From the NCBI GenBank assembly GCA_025200525.1, contig CM045763.1, forward strand, positions 154,696,246 through 154,760,245: a DNA stretch of 64,000 nt, written 5' to 3'. Under the pieces are notes generated by a model. It had not been told where the DNA came from and searched no databases. It saw only the letters and a program-made list of their open reading frames with translations. This document shows, in pieces, positions 33,780 to 46,327 of this stretch (positions are counted from its first letter, which is position 1; every line of letters begins with the position of its first letter). Both the position numbers and the translations under genes were made by a program. The stretch comes from Camellia lanceoleosa (taxonomy: Eukaryota; Streptophyta; Magnoliopsida; Ericales; Theaceae).

Positions 33780-36700
33780 CTGCGAGCCTTGCCTCCGGAC
33801 TTCCGGACTCTATCATGTTTTGCCTCTGTTTACGAACCAGGCTTGGTTTTCTCTGTTTCTCTTCCAGAAGGGAGGGAGAGGTCTTGTAGATCATCTCTCA
33901 GTGGCCGTAGGCCACATTTTGTGGTCGTAGGCCATTTTGCCCGTTTGGAGTCCGGTTTTTGGTTTTTCAAAGCCGCTGGCCGTGTGCCTCGGTTCGGGAC
34001 TGCTTAACCACCTCTGTTTGCTCCAGTTTTTGGCATACATCTTGTTTACTCCCTTTTGAGGGACACTGTGGTCCGAGAGACCAACTTCGTGGTCGAACAC
34101 CACTTCCGGTGCCTAATAGTTAGTTTTCGAGGCCCTAGGCTGCGCGTTTTGGCCCCCGAACCTTCATTTTTGCATCGGTTTGAGTTCATTTTTGGCAGGA
34201 ATCTCTGTTTCATTGTTAGGAAGGTCGTAGAAGGGTGGGAGGCCAGTAATTGTTCTGACAACCAGTTTTATTCCTCCATCGCCCTTCGTCGCCCGTTTTT
34301 CTCACTTGAAAGCCAATGTTGACCACCCTAAGGCCACTTTTTCTTGCCCTAAACCACATATTTGTGTTGTAGACACTTGGGAGGCCACCAATATCATATG
34401 GCCGGCCAGTAATTGTGTGTGACCCTTTTGAACCCCTCCAAAAAGTGGCCTTTTCTCTCTCTTGGTTCACTGTCTCCAGTTTTTGATCACATGGCTGTGT
34501 TGAGCACACATGGGAGGCCACCAATATGTGGTGGCCGGCCACTAATCTAACTTGACCTTTTTGACCCTTGGCCGGCCAGCCATGGGAAGGGGCGGCCGGC
34601 CACCTGCAACCTGGATAATGGGCCGGCCTTCCTCCTCTCTATTGGTACGTTACAAATCTACATTTTGTTTCCCCCCAGATTGTGTATCCGGGGGGCTGCC
34701 TTTTTAGGGGGAAACTTGAATTGTTTTCCCCCTCATTTTTTCTCCTCTTTTCCACCTCTTTTTTCTATATAATCAGACCCTCTAGCTCTCATTTGAAGGG
34801 TTAGAACATTTGGTCTTGAGCTCCTACATTGCCCCCCTCTCTCTCTACACTTCAACCCTCAAAACCTCTCAAATCCTACACCCATTCTACTCCATCTCCA
34901 AGCCAACCAATCCACACTCCATTCCAGTAGCTTGGAGGCTCCTTCCAGAGGCTAGGAGCACCACTTCTCAAGCCAAGAGTTGTTGTTTCATTGGTCTTCA
35001 AAGGTGAGCTACATTTTCCCTCTTTTAAAGCTTATTTTGCATGCTTTCTAAGCTATATTTTCTTGCATATTTGGGCTCCAACCATCACTGAAAATAGCAT
35101 TATTTTGAGCTCTTTTTCATGTTTGTTAAAGGGTATTTCCTTGTTTGAGGCTTCATACTACCACTTGCTTCTTTACCTCTCTTGTATGCCTCTTTCTTGC
35201 ATAGTAGTTTAGGCTCATTTGTAAATTGTAAAGTGGCCTATTTTGAGCTTTTCTTCAACTTGTTGAAGGGATCTTCACTGTTTGAGGCCTCCATCTGTCA
35301 CTTGCCTTTGTATCCCTCTTTTGGCCTTATTTTTGCATGATTTGTTAGTCCATTGTACTTGTATTTTTGGGCTTTGGTCCGAACTGTAAATAGTCTTATT
35401 TTGATCCCCTCTTCATGTTTTATCAAGGGTCTTTTGTTGTTGGAGGCTTCCTTCTTGCTCTTTGTGTTTAAACCTCCTTTTTGGCCTTATCTTGCATAGT
35501 ATTTTAGGCTTGCTTGTGCACTGTTTTGGGCTTGGTCATCATCTGTAAAATGACATTTTTTGGGTCCCTCTTCAACATTGTTGAAGGTCCCTCCTCTGTT
35601 TGAGGCTAGAAACCATCACTTGCTTCTTTGTCTCCCTTTTGGCCCATTTCTTGCATGATAGTTTATCCATACTTGTTATTGTTTTCGTGGCTTTTTGTAA
35701 ACAGTAAAGTGCTTCATTTTGCACCCCCTCTTCAACTTTGTTGAAAGGCTCTTGGCCATTTAGGGCCAGAAGCTGCTACTTGCTTCTTTATTTCTCTTTC
35801 GGGGCCATTTTTGCATGTTGGCTTAGTACTATTTGTGTTCACTTTTTGGCCTTGCTTAAAACTGAAAATATGCTTGTTTTGGGGCTGTCTTGATTCTGTC
35901 TTCATACTTCGTGTTCAAATAATGCATGCATTGCATAGCCATAGGTCATTCCATGTACCTAATTTCATGTTTCGGGATTCATTTCATGCATCGGGTGCCA
36001 TTTTGCCATGCTTCGGGGCTGTTTTGCATCACTTTTTGCTACTGAAATTTGCATGCTAGTATGCCATATTCCATGCCTTGTCATGTCTTGTTAGAGTGGC
36101 ATTCCGTGCCTTAGGTTCGGTCCTCGGTTTGCGTGCATGTGTGCACGCATCTCGAATGTCTCATTTTCATCTAATGGCCTCCTATGTGAGTGTGGCCAAG
36201 GTCCACTTGTGTTGGTGTAAGTCCATTATGCATTGTGTATGCCATTTCATTCCATAGCATTGTGTATGCTAGGCTGTATGTTAGCGCATTGTATATGCCA
36301 TGTTATCTCGTGCATCGTGTATGCCATTCCATAGCATTGTGCATGTTAGGTTGTATCTTAGTTGCATCCATGCATGTCATGCATATTGCATTGTGTTTGG
36401 GATAGGAGTTAGCCCGAGCATGGGAAACGAGGTACGTTTTGTACTCCGAGTGACGGAACGAGTCTCGATTCCCCAGTCGCCGACACTCCGGATTACCCAT
36501 GATGGAGTTAGGCTTTGTTGTGTTTATATGTGCATTCATTTCATATTGAGTTGTGCAATTCAACTCCTCGGCCATCATGCATCGATATGCGTGATTGGTG
36601 GCACGAGGATCGAGGCATGCATACATATGTGAAAATACATTGCCATGTCCCTTTCCTGCTCTCTGTTGCAGCAAATCAAGAATCAGCAGTCTTCCGGGGC

Positions 36701-38040
36701 TTGGCGCGCTTTCCAAAAACTATTGCAAAATAGAGACTAATTGGGGCATCACAGTGGATTTCTGCGCAAAGGCAACTCGGATATGCATCATTCATCGTCT
36801 GAAGAAAGGTCAAGGCAGTCTCTGGCTTGCATGCCAGTTTATTGTTTTCTTAGTTAATTTTGTTAATTAATTAGGAATTTGTACATATCTTGGACTGTAT
36901 TATTTATTTGGACTGTACTATTCGGGACTGTATATTATTTATTCGGACCCTCTGCGCGAGGGCATAATTGTAATAAGTGTGCGTGAGTGTGATGTATGTC
37001 TTCCAACCCCACGTCTTTCTTCCCTTTTATTTACCAGCTTATGATGGTTAGATTAGGGCATGTTTAAATTAGCATACAGTATGATAGCATGTTTGCATTC
37101 ATTCATCTGTCTTGCATGCACCGGGCTCGGCGCATCATACTAACTGCATTAGTATTTCAATTCCAAATTAAATACTTGATAGCTGTTGCATCTCATATGC
37201 CATGTTTAGAATAGCCGAGCCTGCTATAGTTGCATTTCTGCATGTGTTGCATTAGGCATTTCTGTATATTTAGGATCATGAATAGATTTCTAGTCGGTTT
37301 CTTTTTTGGCTTGGAGTACTCGGTGAGTTTTATGCTTTAGCATCCTTGCATGCGTGTAAGTGACTGCCATGAATAGCATGCTTACCATGAGGCTAACTGC
37401 TTATGTGATATAATTGGCTTGAAGGCCTGTGGGTGAAGGTTGGGTTATTTGGATTGGGACAAATCATTGACTGTGAGTCTTAAGCCCACTAGATAGTGGC
37501 AAAACCATCTTTTTCTAAGCCCACCTGAGGGTGGCAAAATCTGCATTTTAAGCCTACCTGCGGGTAGCAAACCATCTTTCAAAAACAAACATGAAGTGTT
37601 TTGTTCCAATTCAGGCGACCCGGTCTATACTTGTATGCTGTGCGCATCACATAGTAAATCTGGGCTAATAACCGGAATAAGGACGCATAATGTTTTCAAA
37701 ACTAGATATCATGGCTAGTAGAGGCCGATCTTTGATCGGGCGAGCGGGGGTGCTCACGAAGTGACCTTCCGCAATCGTACCCAAGTTCCCGAGCCGAGGC
37801 AACTTTGGTGGTGACGGACACGTGGCCTTAGGCAAACGAGTCAGGGTTTCCTAAATTTCCCAAAAATGAAATATTTAGGTGGCGACTCTGTATCTGGCAA
37901 AGCAGTCCATGTTTGGCACTTCTTTCAAAAATCTGTTTTCTCAAAAATGATTTGCCGGATTTGGACTCTTTGGTTCAGATTAAGAACCGTGACAAAATCG
38001 AGTCCGAATTGTAGCGAGGTCCCCCCGCGGGCTTGTTACA
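33780..38040 (+). mobile_element. Element B 3' LTR, remainder
   Basis: Resumes at CTGCGAGCC exactly where the 5' LTR continues after CTCGG, and ends GGGCTTGTTACA at 38040, followed by the TCGGC duplication. TATA box TATATAA at 34766-34772. Together with 29937-30038 this gives about 4.36 kb, matching the 5' LTR. Confidence 0.92.
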
Positions 38041-38440
38041 TCGGCACAATTGGCTGAACAAGCCTCTGAATTCAGAGCGCTCTTCGTGATCGACACGATT
38101 GGCCAAACAAGCCTCCTAATTTGGAGCATTCTTCGTGCTTAATCACGTTTGGCCTTACAAAGACTTCGAATTCGGAGCGCCCTTTGTGGTCGACATGATT
38201 GGCCGAACAAGCCTCCAAATTCATAGCGCTCTTCATGCTACCACGTTTGGCCTTACAAAGATTCTAAATTTGGAGCGCCCTTCGTGCTCGACACGATTGG
38301 CCGAACAAGCCTTCAAATTCGGAGCACCCTTTATGCTTAATCACGTTTGGCCTTTACAAAGACTCCAAATTTGGAGTGCCCTTCGTGATCGGCACGATTG
38401 GCTGAACAAGCCTTTGAATTCGGAGTGCCCATTGCAAGGA
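38041..38440. repeat. Element A 3' tandem repeats, right part
   Basis: Continuation of the array at 9855-10098. Units contain GAATTCGGAGCGCCC, TTCGTGATCGACACGATTGGC, GAACAAGCCTCC and TAATCACGTTTGGCCTTACA. Some units have degraded to AAATTTGGAG instead of GAATTCGGAG. Confidence 0.8.
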
Positions 38441-38671
38441 TAGAAAATTTTTCTAAATTGGCCAATCCGTGCAATGGACTTACAAGGGTTAATACACAAA
38501 CGGTTCTAAACATGCATCCTTAAGATAAATGCAATAAAGATTCATCTATCTTCATAAACATGCAGTTCTAACAAAGCTAGCAAAAATGCCGATCAAACAA
38601 ACAATAAATTTATTTCGAGTAACAATACATGGTTTCATGTTATAAATACATGGTCTCTACTAGAATAAAAA
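38441..38671. other. Spacer between tandem repeats and antisense gene aORF2
   Basis: AT-rich, with no frame or repeat of note. It would contain the 3' untranslated region of the minus-strand aORF2. Confidence 0.5.
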
Positions 38672-41600
38672 TTACAATACATGGTGTACTGATAATTTAG
38701 GCCTTCTCCAGGTCGGTACCTTCTTCATCATCCGTCTTCTTGGCCTCATAAGCCTCGAAGGGAACCTTCTAATTTTGGTATAATGAAGACGCTGAGTCGA
38801 TACCAGTGGCTTGTAAAGCCTTAATCCATCCATGCTTAAAGCCACGGTTCTCGCATCATTTGCCAACTTTTCCATGGTCTTCTCAATGCTAATTTTTCTT
38901 CCGTCAAAGAAGCCTTCTTCAGAAGCCCACATTCTTATCGCCTCTTTTGCGAACATGCTTGCCGTATGCCGATCGGCTATGGCATGATCTATCAGGCATT
39001 GGTTCACTTTTTCTAAAACAACTGGGTTTGTTGCGTCTGTAGATCGACTTTTCGCACTCCTTTCGGAAGACGAATAAGCCCTATAGTTCGGACTCCACCT
39101 ATGGTTATGAATCTAATGTCACAAGTACAATGTGAAATAGAGAAAACATAAAAAGAGTCCAAATCTGACAATTGTTTTTGAAATTTTGATATTTTGAATC
39201 AAATGCCAAAAATGGACTGCTTTGTTAGATTTCAGAGTCGCCACCTAAATATTTTTGGAAAATTTAGGAAACTTGATATTTGTGCCAAAGGCCACTAGTC
39301 TGTCATCACCAAAGTGTCTCATCTTGGGAACTTAGGTACGAGAGGGGAAGGTCATGAATTGAGCACCCCCTTCGCCCGATTAAAGATTGACCTCTATTAA
39401 TCATGATGTGATTCTTATTTATATTATATGCTCTTATTCCGATTTATTAGCTATGTTACTATGTGATGCGCACACAAGGTATAGACTAATTTGCAAGAAT
39501 TCGAACACTTGATCTCATGTTTTGTTTCGAAATTGTTTTGTGAATTTTCCACTTGAAAAAGTGGGCAAAAATGGACATTTGATCAAACCATCTCAGTTCA
39601 AGCAACTAGCCTTCATCCACAGGCATTCAAACAGTTATATCATTTAAGCAATTAGTCTCATGGGAGTATGCTTTGACATGGCAACAACCACATTCATGCA
39701 ATATGCTAAAGCTCAAAATAGCTCACCTAGTACTCTAAGCCAAAACAAAGCAAAATAATTAGAAAAATATGCATGATCCTAATTAATGCAATATGACTAA
39801 TGCAACGCATACATTATGTATTTCATAGGCTCGGCTATAAGCATGGCATATGATTTCATTCAAGACATGCGATAAAACACGTATTTAAGTAATGATTTGA
39901 ACATTGATATTGGGTTAGCTTGATGAGTTGAGCCTTGGATGCATGCAAGACAATGGATTCAAAACATGGAGTATGCTAACAAAACGTGACGTTTCTAAAC
40001 TAACCATCATAAGCAAGTAAGTAAAAGGGAGAAAGACATGGGGTTGGAAGACATACAACTTATTACAACATTACTCTTGTGCAAGAGGGTGCGAATCAAA
40101 GTCCAAAAGTCCGAATTAAACTACTTATTACAAAACCGAATGAATAATTAAAGCATTAACTAGCTAACTATGCTATTACAACAAGGATAACCATGATAAG
40201 TAAAATTAACTATCTAAGCTAACTACTATAATAATTACAAATTAACAAGATTAATTATAACAAGACTAATAAATAAATTAATTACAACAATGCATAGAGC
40301 ATTAATACACAAGGGTTACATGCACAAGGTCCCAGAACATCACTGTTTGCCTTGGCTTGCTCTGTTTCACCTTCAACCACTTCTCTATGTTTTCTGCAAA
40401 AAACATTGCTGACCAGGCATTGATGACCGGCTGGCCCTCAATGAAGCCCGGCCTGGCCTAAAGAAGGCCAGTTATGCCTCAATGTCATGTAAAATTCTAT
40501 TTTGTGCTCTAAAGTGAAAATAGTGTAGACAAAGTGTTCTGAACTCTGTTTGTCCTTCCTACACTTCTTTGTCATGGGAAAGCCTCGAGAGAAGGTTAGA
40601 ATTATTTCCAAATCCATCAATGAGCAAATTGATTGCCCAAATGATTTCGATGTACAGTTTGGACAAAAAATTGATAAATGAAATGAACAATAACCACCAA
40701 TCTCTCTTATCATGGAGTGAACTCAAAGAGGGAGGTAGAGACGCTTCAAGGTTCATCAAAACATCATGGATTGATGTAAGACAACTCTTGACACAATAGA
40801 TTCGGCATAATGTCTGGCCAAATCACAAGCAATATAACTCATTTTCTTTATCTTGGTTGATTCATTTTAAGCCAAATTCATTAGTCTTTAACATCCATTA
40901 ATCCATTAAGTCCAAGATGATTGTTACATCCACTAAGTGAGAAATATGTCAAACGGGAGGTGCTTCTCAACATGAAAAAGAGACTACACCGTTGGCAATG
41001 AACCTTCGTAGAGATTAAGCCATTAAGCGTATATCGCTAGTTCACGTTTTAAATAACTGTCAACCGATTGAAATAACTCTCAAATGAAAGAGATGAATGG
41101 TAAGTTGATTATTAAAATGAGGTTCTTAAACATGAAAATAAATTGAAGAAAAGCTTAGAACAATATACTACAAGCTATGTAGACAAACTTATGAGACAAC
41201 AACTAAACTAATCAAAACATGAACTATTTAAACAACTTAAGACAACCCTAAAACAACCCTAAACAGATGAAAAACAGTGGCTAAAAGTGCATGAAAAGTG
41301 ACTAAAAAGTTAATCAACAAAGAGAGAAAACAATGCAATTAAGCAAGAACAATGAGGGATGGCTCACCCATCCACTTTTGAAACCTCAAAGCATGATTTT
41401 TAGCCCTTTTTTAACTCTGAAAATCAATGTAGAGAACAAAGAAAAAAAAGTGTAAAAGTAAGGGTTTGATCTATAGGTAAAGGTGTAGAAAGAGTGTAAA
41501 CTCTCTCCATCCTTTTGGTAGCTCTCCTAACCCAAACTTAAACACTTAGAATAGAATCAAAGCAACATGAAACTCAAGAACTATATAGAAAATGAAAGAA

Positions 41601-42990
41601 ATGAAAGCAAGAGGGAAGATAACAAGCTTATAACTCTCAAAGAAGTTAGCTTTTTCTTGTGATTCAAACTAAGTCTTAACACATCCTCAACCTTGAATTA
41701 TGGTGTTCAAGGCTCAACCAAGGTTCCTAAGCTAAGGTGTGAAGGTGTATATGATGTATGGATACAGGTTCAAGGTGGTAGGTTATCTCAAAGTGATGCT
41801 TGCACAAGAAGATGGAGAAGATGGAGCTCCCAAGGTGATGTAGAGGCTTTCTTGAAATTCTTCAACCCTCAAAGCATAGATATATGGTCGTTTTTATAGA
41901 ATTTGAGCCAGAAATATAATAAATAGCTTCAAAAATGGATAGCTGGTGGCCTCCCGCCCAGAACAGTGTTTCTTGCTACCAAGTCCCGGCCGGCCCTCAA
42001 TAGCCACAGCTGGCCCTTAATGAGGCTCGGCCGAGCCTCAATGCATTCCCCTGTTTTTCTGTTTTAGCCTCAGCATAGGGTGGCACAATGTGTGAAAGTG
42101 AATTTCTTGGGTATAATTAATGGGAATATGGGAGGTTTGATATTGTTTCAGACCATAAAACATGGCCCCTTCGTTAAGACCTTGAACCACACACAATACC
42201 ACTTTCATCATCGAGTGTACCGAACAAAGCGCTCTAGCCTTGTGGGCAGTCAAAAATGGGGTGTCCATAATGCCCGCCGACTGTGACTCAGCGACCCTGA
42301 CTTTTCACACCTCATTCTTGGCCTTCTGTATACGGCGCTCCAAGTTCGAAATACACTTATCTTTTTGTTCAATTTCTTTCTGCGTGGCGCGCAGGTGCTT
42401 GCCAATCTCATATGAGCTATCAAGTCCTCTGACCGCCCCATGGATGCTTTCTCTAAAGATTTCGTAATCACCCCATCTGATCATTGATTGTTACACTTCG
42501 GATGGAAAAAAATTTCCAAGTAAACTCCACTGCCACGTTCGGATCATGGACAATTGAATTTGCCTCGGTCATTGGTTTGTTCCTAATAAAGATTGAAAAA
42601 CTTATAGGGTGAGGTGGTATGTTTGGTTCGTTTCTTGTCGAGGCCTGTGCACCCTTGGCTCTTGTGCTCCCTTGTTGTTGTGCCCCCCTCCTAGGCAATT
42701 TCTCACCCCCTCTTGGGGACCTGCTTCGACGTCGGGGGGATCAATGTCTCCCTCACTCCTCCAACGTCATATTTGCTGTTCGTGAGGACTTGCCACCAAC
42801 TTCGTGATTCATTTCTCCATCCAGTTTTGCTAAAATTTTCCTTTCGCCTATACTGTTGAAAAACAATCTGGTAGACAAACAAGCTTGCTCAGGTCGATGC
42901 AATGCTCTCTTACTTTTTCTTTTTCGCTCTTGTACACTCTGTTCACTGCTGCGCTCTCTAGCAGGTCTGGGCAGTGTCTATTTAAAGAGG
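38672..42990 (-). pseudogene. Element A antisense gene 2 (aORF2), split by a solo LTR
   Basis: The upstream part (about 42990-42270) includes TRLFFNS, LAKLDGEMN and an SR-like SPRRRSRSPRGGEK. It then reads NKPMTEANSIVHDPNVAVEF, a stop-containing stretch, and YEIFRESIHGAVRGLDSSYE with a coiled-coil (QKEIEQKDKCISNLERRIQ). The remainder (about 39037-38672) gives NPVVLEKVNQCLIDHAIADR and TASMFAKEAIR. The same order appears in element D (60593-61376): LFFNSKWEGRTLAKLDAEMN, SPRHRSRSPRKEK, SIIRNPNVAVEF, DYEVFREGVHGAVKGL and NRQILDHAIADRETASMFA. Function unknown; the RS-type repeat plus coiled coil suggests protein or RNA interaction, which is only inference. Confidence 0.65.
39038..42269 (-). mobile_element. 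Degenerate solo LTR (Ogre-type) inside aORF2 of element A
   Basis: Both termini resemble the reverse complement of Ogre-type LTR ends (TGTAGATC...; ...ATGGGGTGTCCATA). The block GAGTCGCCACCTAAATATTT (about 39234) matches the equivalent blocks at about 30192 and, in reverse, at about 14308 and 63870. Flanks ATGCC (42270-42274) and GCGTC (39033-39037) agree at only two of five bases; all three differences are transitions, so the duplication is plausible but eroded. The interruption falls within an aORF2 frame whose two halves are contiguous in element D. No internal genes. Confidence 0.75.
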
Positions 42991-43029
42991 CCCAGGCCCC
43001 ATAAAAGCCTGGCTATCCCATTTTATTAA

Positions 43030-43440
43030 TTACGGGTGCCACAATTACAAAGCGCCCGTGCCCGCCGCCGCCTCCTTATTTATTCAACAGTTACGCTCAG
43101 CGATCAATTGGGGCAATGGCAGATTTATGAATCTATTTGGCCTACGCATATTTGGCCAAATTTAGACACTACGCCACCTGACCACAGGCGGTTTCTGTCT
43201 CTTTTACCTATTCGATGGTTACACTCAGTGGTCAACTAGGGTAAGGGCAGATTTATGAATCTATTTGGCCTTTGCATATTTGGCCTTTGCATATTTGGCC
43301 GAATTCAGACACTGCGCTACCTGATCACATTCGGTTGCTTTTTTTCTTTTACCTATTCGACTGTTATGATATGTGGTGAGATTTATGAATCTATTCTTCT
43401 TAAACATATTTGGCCAAATTAATGCTGCCCTACTTAACTG
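43030..43440. repeat. Minisatellite between aORF1 and aORF2 of element A (about 2-3 units)
   Basis: Units contain GGCAGATTTATGAATCTATTTGGCC and a 'tattcga(c/t)(t/g)gttac(a/g)ctca' block. On the minus strand the unit (GGCCAAATAGATTCATAAAT ... TTGCCCCAATTGATC) is homologous to the roughly 120-bp unit amplified about ten times at 59375-60538 in element D. Confidence 0.7.
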
Positions 43441-43690
43441 CATTGTGAATTCAACTTGACCGTATTATGAGTTCACTTCCATTTTTATTTTGGTATCTGA
43501 AATTAGTTATGCGGCGCATTTTGGTTCAAAGACATTTTCATACACAAAACGGCTATTTTCATTGATAAACTGCCCAAGTACATTCGTCACTTTATCCATG
43601 AACATCGCCTTAATAGAAAGTTAAACAAAATAGAAAATAAAACAAATAAAAAAAATATTATTTAATTCAAGTTTGTTTGGCATTGGCCGA

Positions 43691-45897
43691 TCAAAAGTCC
43701 ACGTCCTCAGGATCCGACTCTAGCAGTTCGACTTCCAACTGCTTGTAGGGAATGGGTTGATCAAGAGTCACCTTGGTGGCAGCCAAAGCCTTAAGCCCAC
43801 AATGCTTGAAGTCTTGATTTTCAAACTTCAAGGCTTCTTCTACATATAATTCTTTGGCCGCAAGCTCTCCGACATCAAAAGCCTTGGCCACATTCGCCTC
43901 AGCAAGTTCCCTCGCCCTCTTCTTCTCCTCAAGTTTGGCCTTCATCTTTGCGATCTTCTCTTCGACCCACTTGAGGGAGCCGTCTATCATATTTTCCCTC
44001 TTTTTAGTGGCCCTATAATCCTCAACAAAGGCTCTCGCTCACTCCTCTTCAGCCTTTATGGCTTCGGCCTCCGCTTTTGTCGTCGTTGTAGCCAAGTCGA
44101 CAGTAGCTGTTGTGGTCTTGCTTTTTTCCTCCTCAATTTGGGTTTCAAGAATGTTGACTCGTTCCACGACATTGTAGTGACAACGGCCGATCTCGGCAAT
44201 CCTTCCCGTCACCTAACAAAGATAACGAAGCAAAGGCATGATTAGTCGGCATGAGAAATGAGGATTTATATTCTAAAATGTACTTACCAGTATAGTCGAC
44301 TGTGCCGCCAATGCAATTGAAATCACGTCTGGTTTGGCATGGAATGCAGCCTTGTCCACGGGAAAGGAAAGCCCTGATGCCACACTTAGGGCCAGAGCCG
44401 GATCTTTGATGGCTGACCCGCTGGCAAGAACTGACAAACCCCTCATCCATGGTTAAATGATGAAAGTGTCGAAGGAATCAGACGGCATAACCACTCTTAG
44501 CTGTTTATCAACCGGCATCTCCGATAACTTGGAAATGGCCTCGATAGGGCATTTCTACCCTCTTTGATCAGCACCTGAGATTTCAGTTTGCTACTCCTGT
44601 TGCTCTTCAAGAATTGAGTCAGCCACTACCATCTCATGGACCATTTTTTCTGGAGCAACCTCTAGGGGAGGAGTTTCTTGGCTCACCCCAGTACCACTTG
44701 CCTTTCTCATTGCCGTCATTTTTTTTGGCATTTCTCCTCCTGGCAAATTGGGCGAGGGATTCTCCACCCATTATCTTGGCCTCGTACTCAGCCCTAGATA
44801 AATCGTCCAAATCGTTGAAAATATCGTCCTCTGGAGTAGCTGAATCTACTTGGCCTGAAGTGGAAGGATGGTCGATATGATTAGGGTCGATATGCTTAAA
44901 AACTAATTTGAGCTCTCGGTTAAGTTCCTGCTCCCCTTCATAGCCCTCTGATAGCGTTTCTTCACCAACTTGTTGGATGGCGTCAGGTTTATTGGCGTCG
45001 GAATGTTTAACACCAATATCCCTCAAACTCTTGTAGGTGGGGAATATGAGTGCTGCGAGTTGCCGTTCACCTCGCGGCATAGGGACAGCAGCCAAAAACA
45101 TGGCGTAGGTTGGGTCGTACCTCAACAGAATGTGCGCGGCCCGCCCTTGTCCTTGAAGATTCGCATGTCCTTTGTAATTAAGTACTGCCTTGACTTGGTT
45201 GAGAACGGCTTCGTGTGCTGATGTTAGCACTCTTTTTAAATTGTTACCTACAATGTGCAAAAAAGAACGATCAATATATAGTGTTTAAGGCAGAATCTAT
45301 CTAAAAAGGAGACAACAATTGTAGTCGGCCACTTGGCTCGCCGTTTTGCCTCGGCACTAGGTACAGGCGATCTTTCCTCTCGCCGAATTCCCAATTGCCT
45401 CGAACGGCGACCATAGCATCATCAACTCTTTTACCAGAGTTGGCAAGCATAGTCACCAAGTGGTGATCTATGTCCTTGGCTCCTAGGAAATAACAGCCCT
45501 ACCCACCAATTGACTTTGCCATAACGTGGCAGTGCCAAATAGCTAGAATTCCTAGGTTAAGTCTCAGTTGCTGGTTCAATTATGGTATACCCATAATTAT
45601 TCGATAGAAGTTCATGTTTGGCTGGGAAGGGATTAATCCTCAATAATGTAGAATGGTCCTAAGAAAAGGATGGAGGGGGAAACGGACTTCACCCTCAGCG
45701 ACTGACAAAAAAGGAAATATAATGGTGTTCTCAGCGACTGACAAAAAAGGAAATATAATGGTGTTCGTATCAACTCTCTCCATATCAACTACATTGTCTG
45801 CAACAAGTGATAGGTGGATGTCGTTTGGGATTTTAAAATGACGACAGAATGTTGTGGCTTGCTCCTTAGAGAGGAGATCTTTCAAATGCTTTGCCAT
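43691..45897 (-). pseudogene. Element A antisense gene 1 (aORF1): putative gypsy-type transposon domain plus coiled coil
   Basis: Starts MAKHLKDLLSKEQATTFCRH at 45897. The N-terminal domain (HFKIPNDIHLSLVADNV, VRFPLHPFLRTILHY, GLIPSQPN, NFYRIIMGI) resembles the plant 'putative gypsy-type transposon' domain I know as PF04195/Transposase_28. A TGG-to-TGA change near 45640 breaks it. A conserved acceptor (TTGTAG|GTAACA, about 45250) opens the next exon with NLQGQGRAAHILLRYDPTYA. The C-terminus (43990-43691) is a coiled coil (KWVEEKIAKMKAKLEEKKRA) followed by FKHCGLKALAATKVTLDQPI and an acidic end. The element D orthologue is 52932-55084. The role is unknown; antisense genes of this type occur in Grande/Tat elements. 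Confidence 0.75.
45695..45766 (-). repeat. 36-bp in-frame tandem duplication within aORF1
   Basis: The block TCAGCGACTGACAAAAAAGG...GGTGTTC occurs twice without mismatch (45695-45730, 45731-45766), duplicating the peptide NTIIFPFLSVAE. Element D has one copy (SIIIFPFLSITE), so the duplication is derived in element A. Confidence 0.9.
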
Positions 45898-46327
45898 TAA
45901 TGACAGAATAAAAACAAAATGTGTACTAAATAAGACACAAGGACTGGAATGAGCACAGAGGAAGAGAAGAGGGAACTTACAGATCAAAGAAGAAGATGAA
46001 CAATGGGAAGCAGAATCAAAATTGCAGAAGTCTTGAAGAAGAAAGGCTGATGTGAAGAATACCAAAGGAAGGTGCAAATAGCCTTTCAATTCAATGCATA
46101 CAGAGTGGTAGTTTTGAAATCGGATTAAATGATTGTCAGATACGAAGGGGCAGGAAGTTGTAATGATTTCACATTGTGTCGGTTCTGATGAATCAGTACT
46201 AAAAGGAGCGCGTCCACCGCATTTCCAACTTTTGAGGGTTTTCTGCTCTAAAATGGCCAAGTAGCATGCACTATTTCAACCAAACATGCCGATCAGAAGG
46301 ATCCAATTTGGATGCCTAAGAGGCAAT

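Larger units (their letters stand above)
10099..38040 (+). mobile_element. Element B: Ogre-like Tat Ty3/gypsy retrotransposon with antisense cargo genes
   Basis: LTRs of about 4.37 kb (10099-14474; 29937-30038 plus 33780-38040) flank a 15.5-kb internal region. The 5-bp target duplication TCGGC is perfect (10094-10098 and 38041-38045). Internal order: primer-binding site, gag, protease, RT/RNase H, second RNase H, integrase, then a DUF7745-like gene and a PMD gene both on the minus strand, polypurine tract and 3' LTR. Very long LTRs, a second RNase H and large internal size fit Ogre-type Tat elements. The two LTRs look nearly identical over long stretches, so the insertion is younger than element A. 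A solo LTR (30039-33774) interrupts the 3' LTR. Confidence 0.9.
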
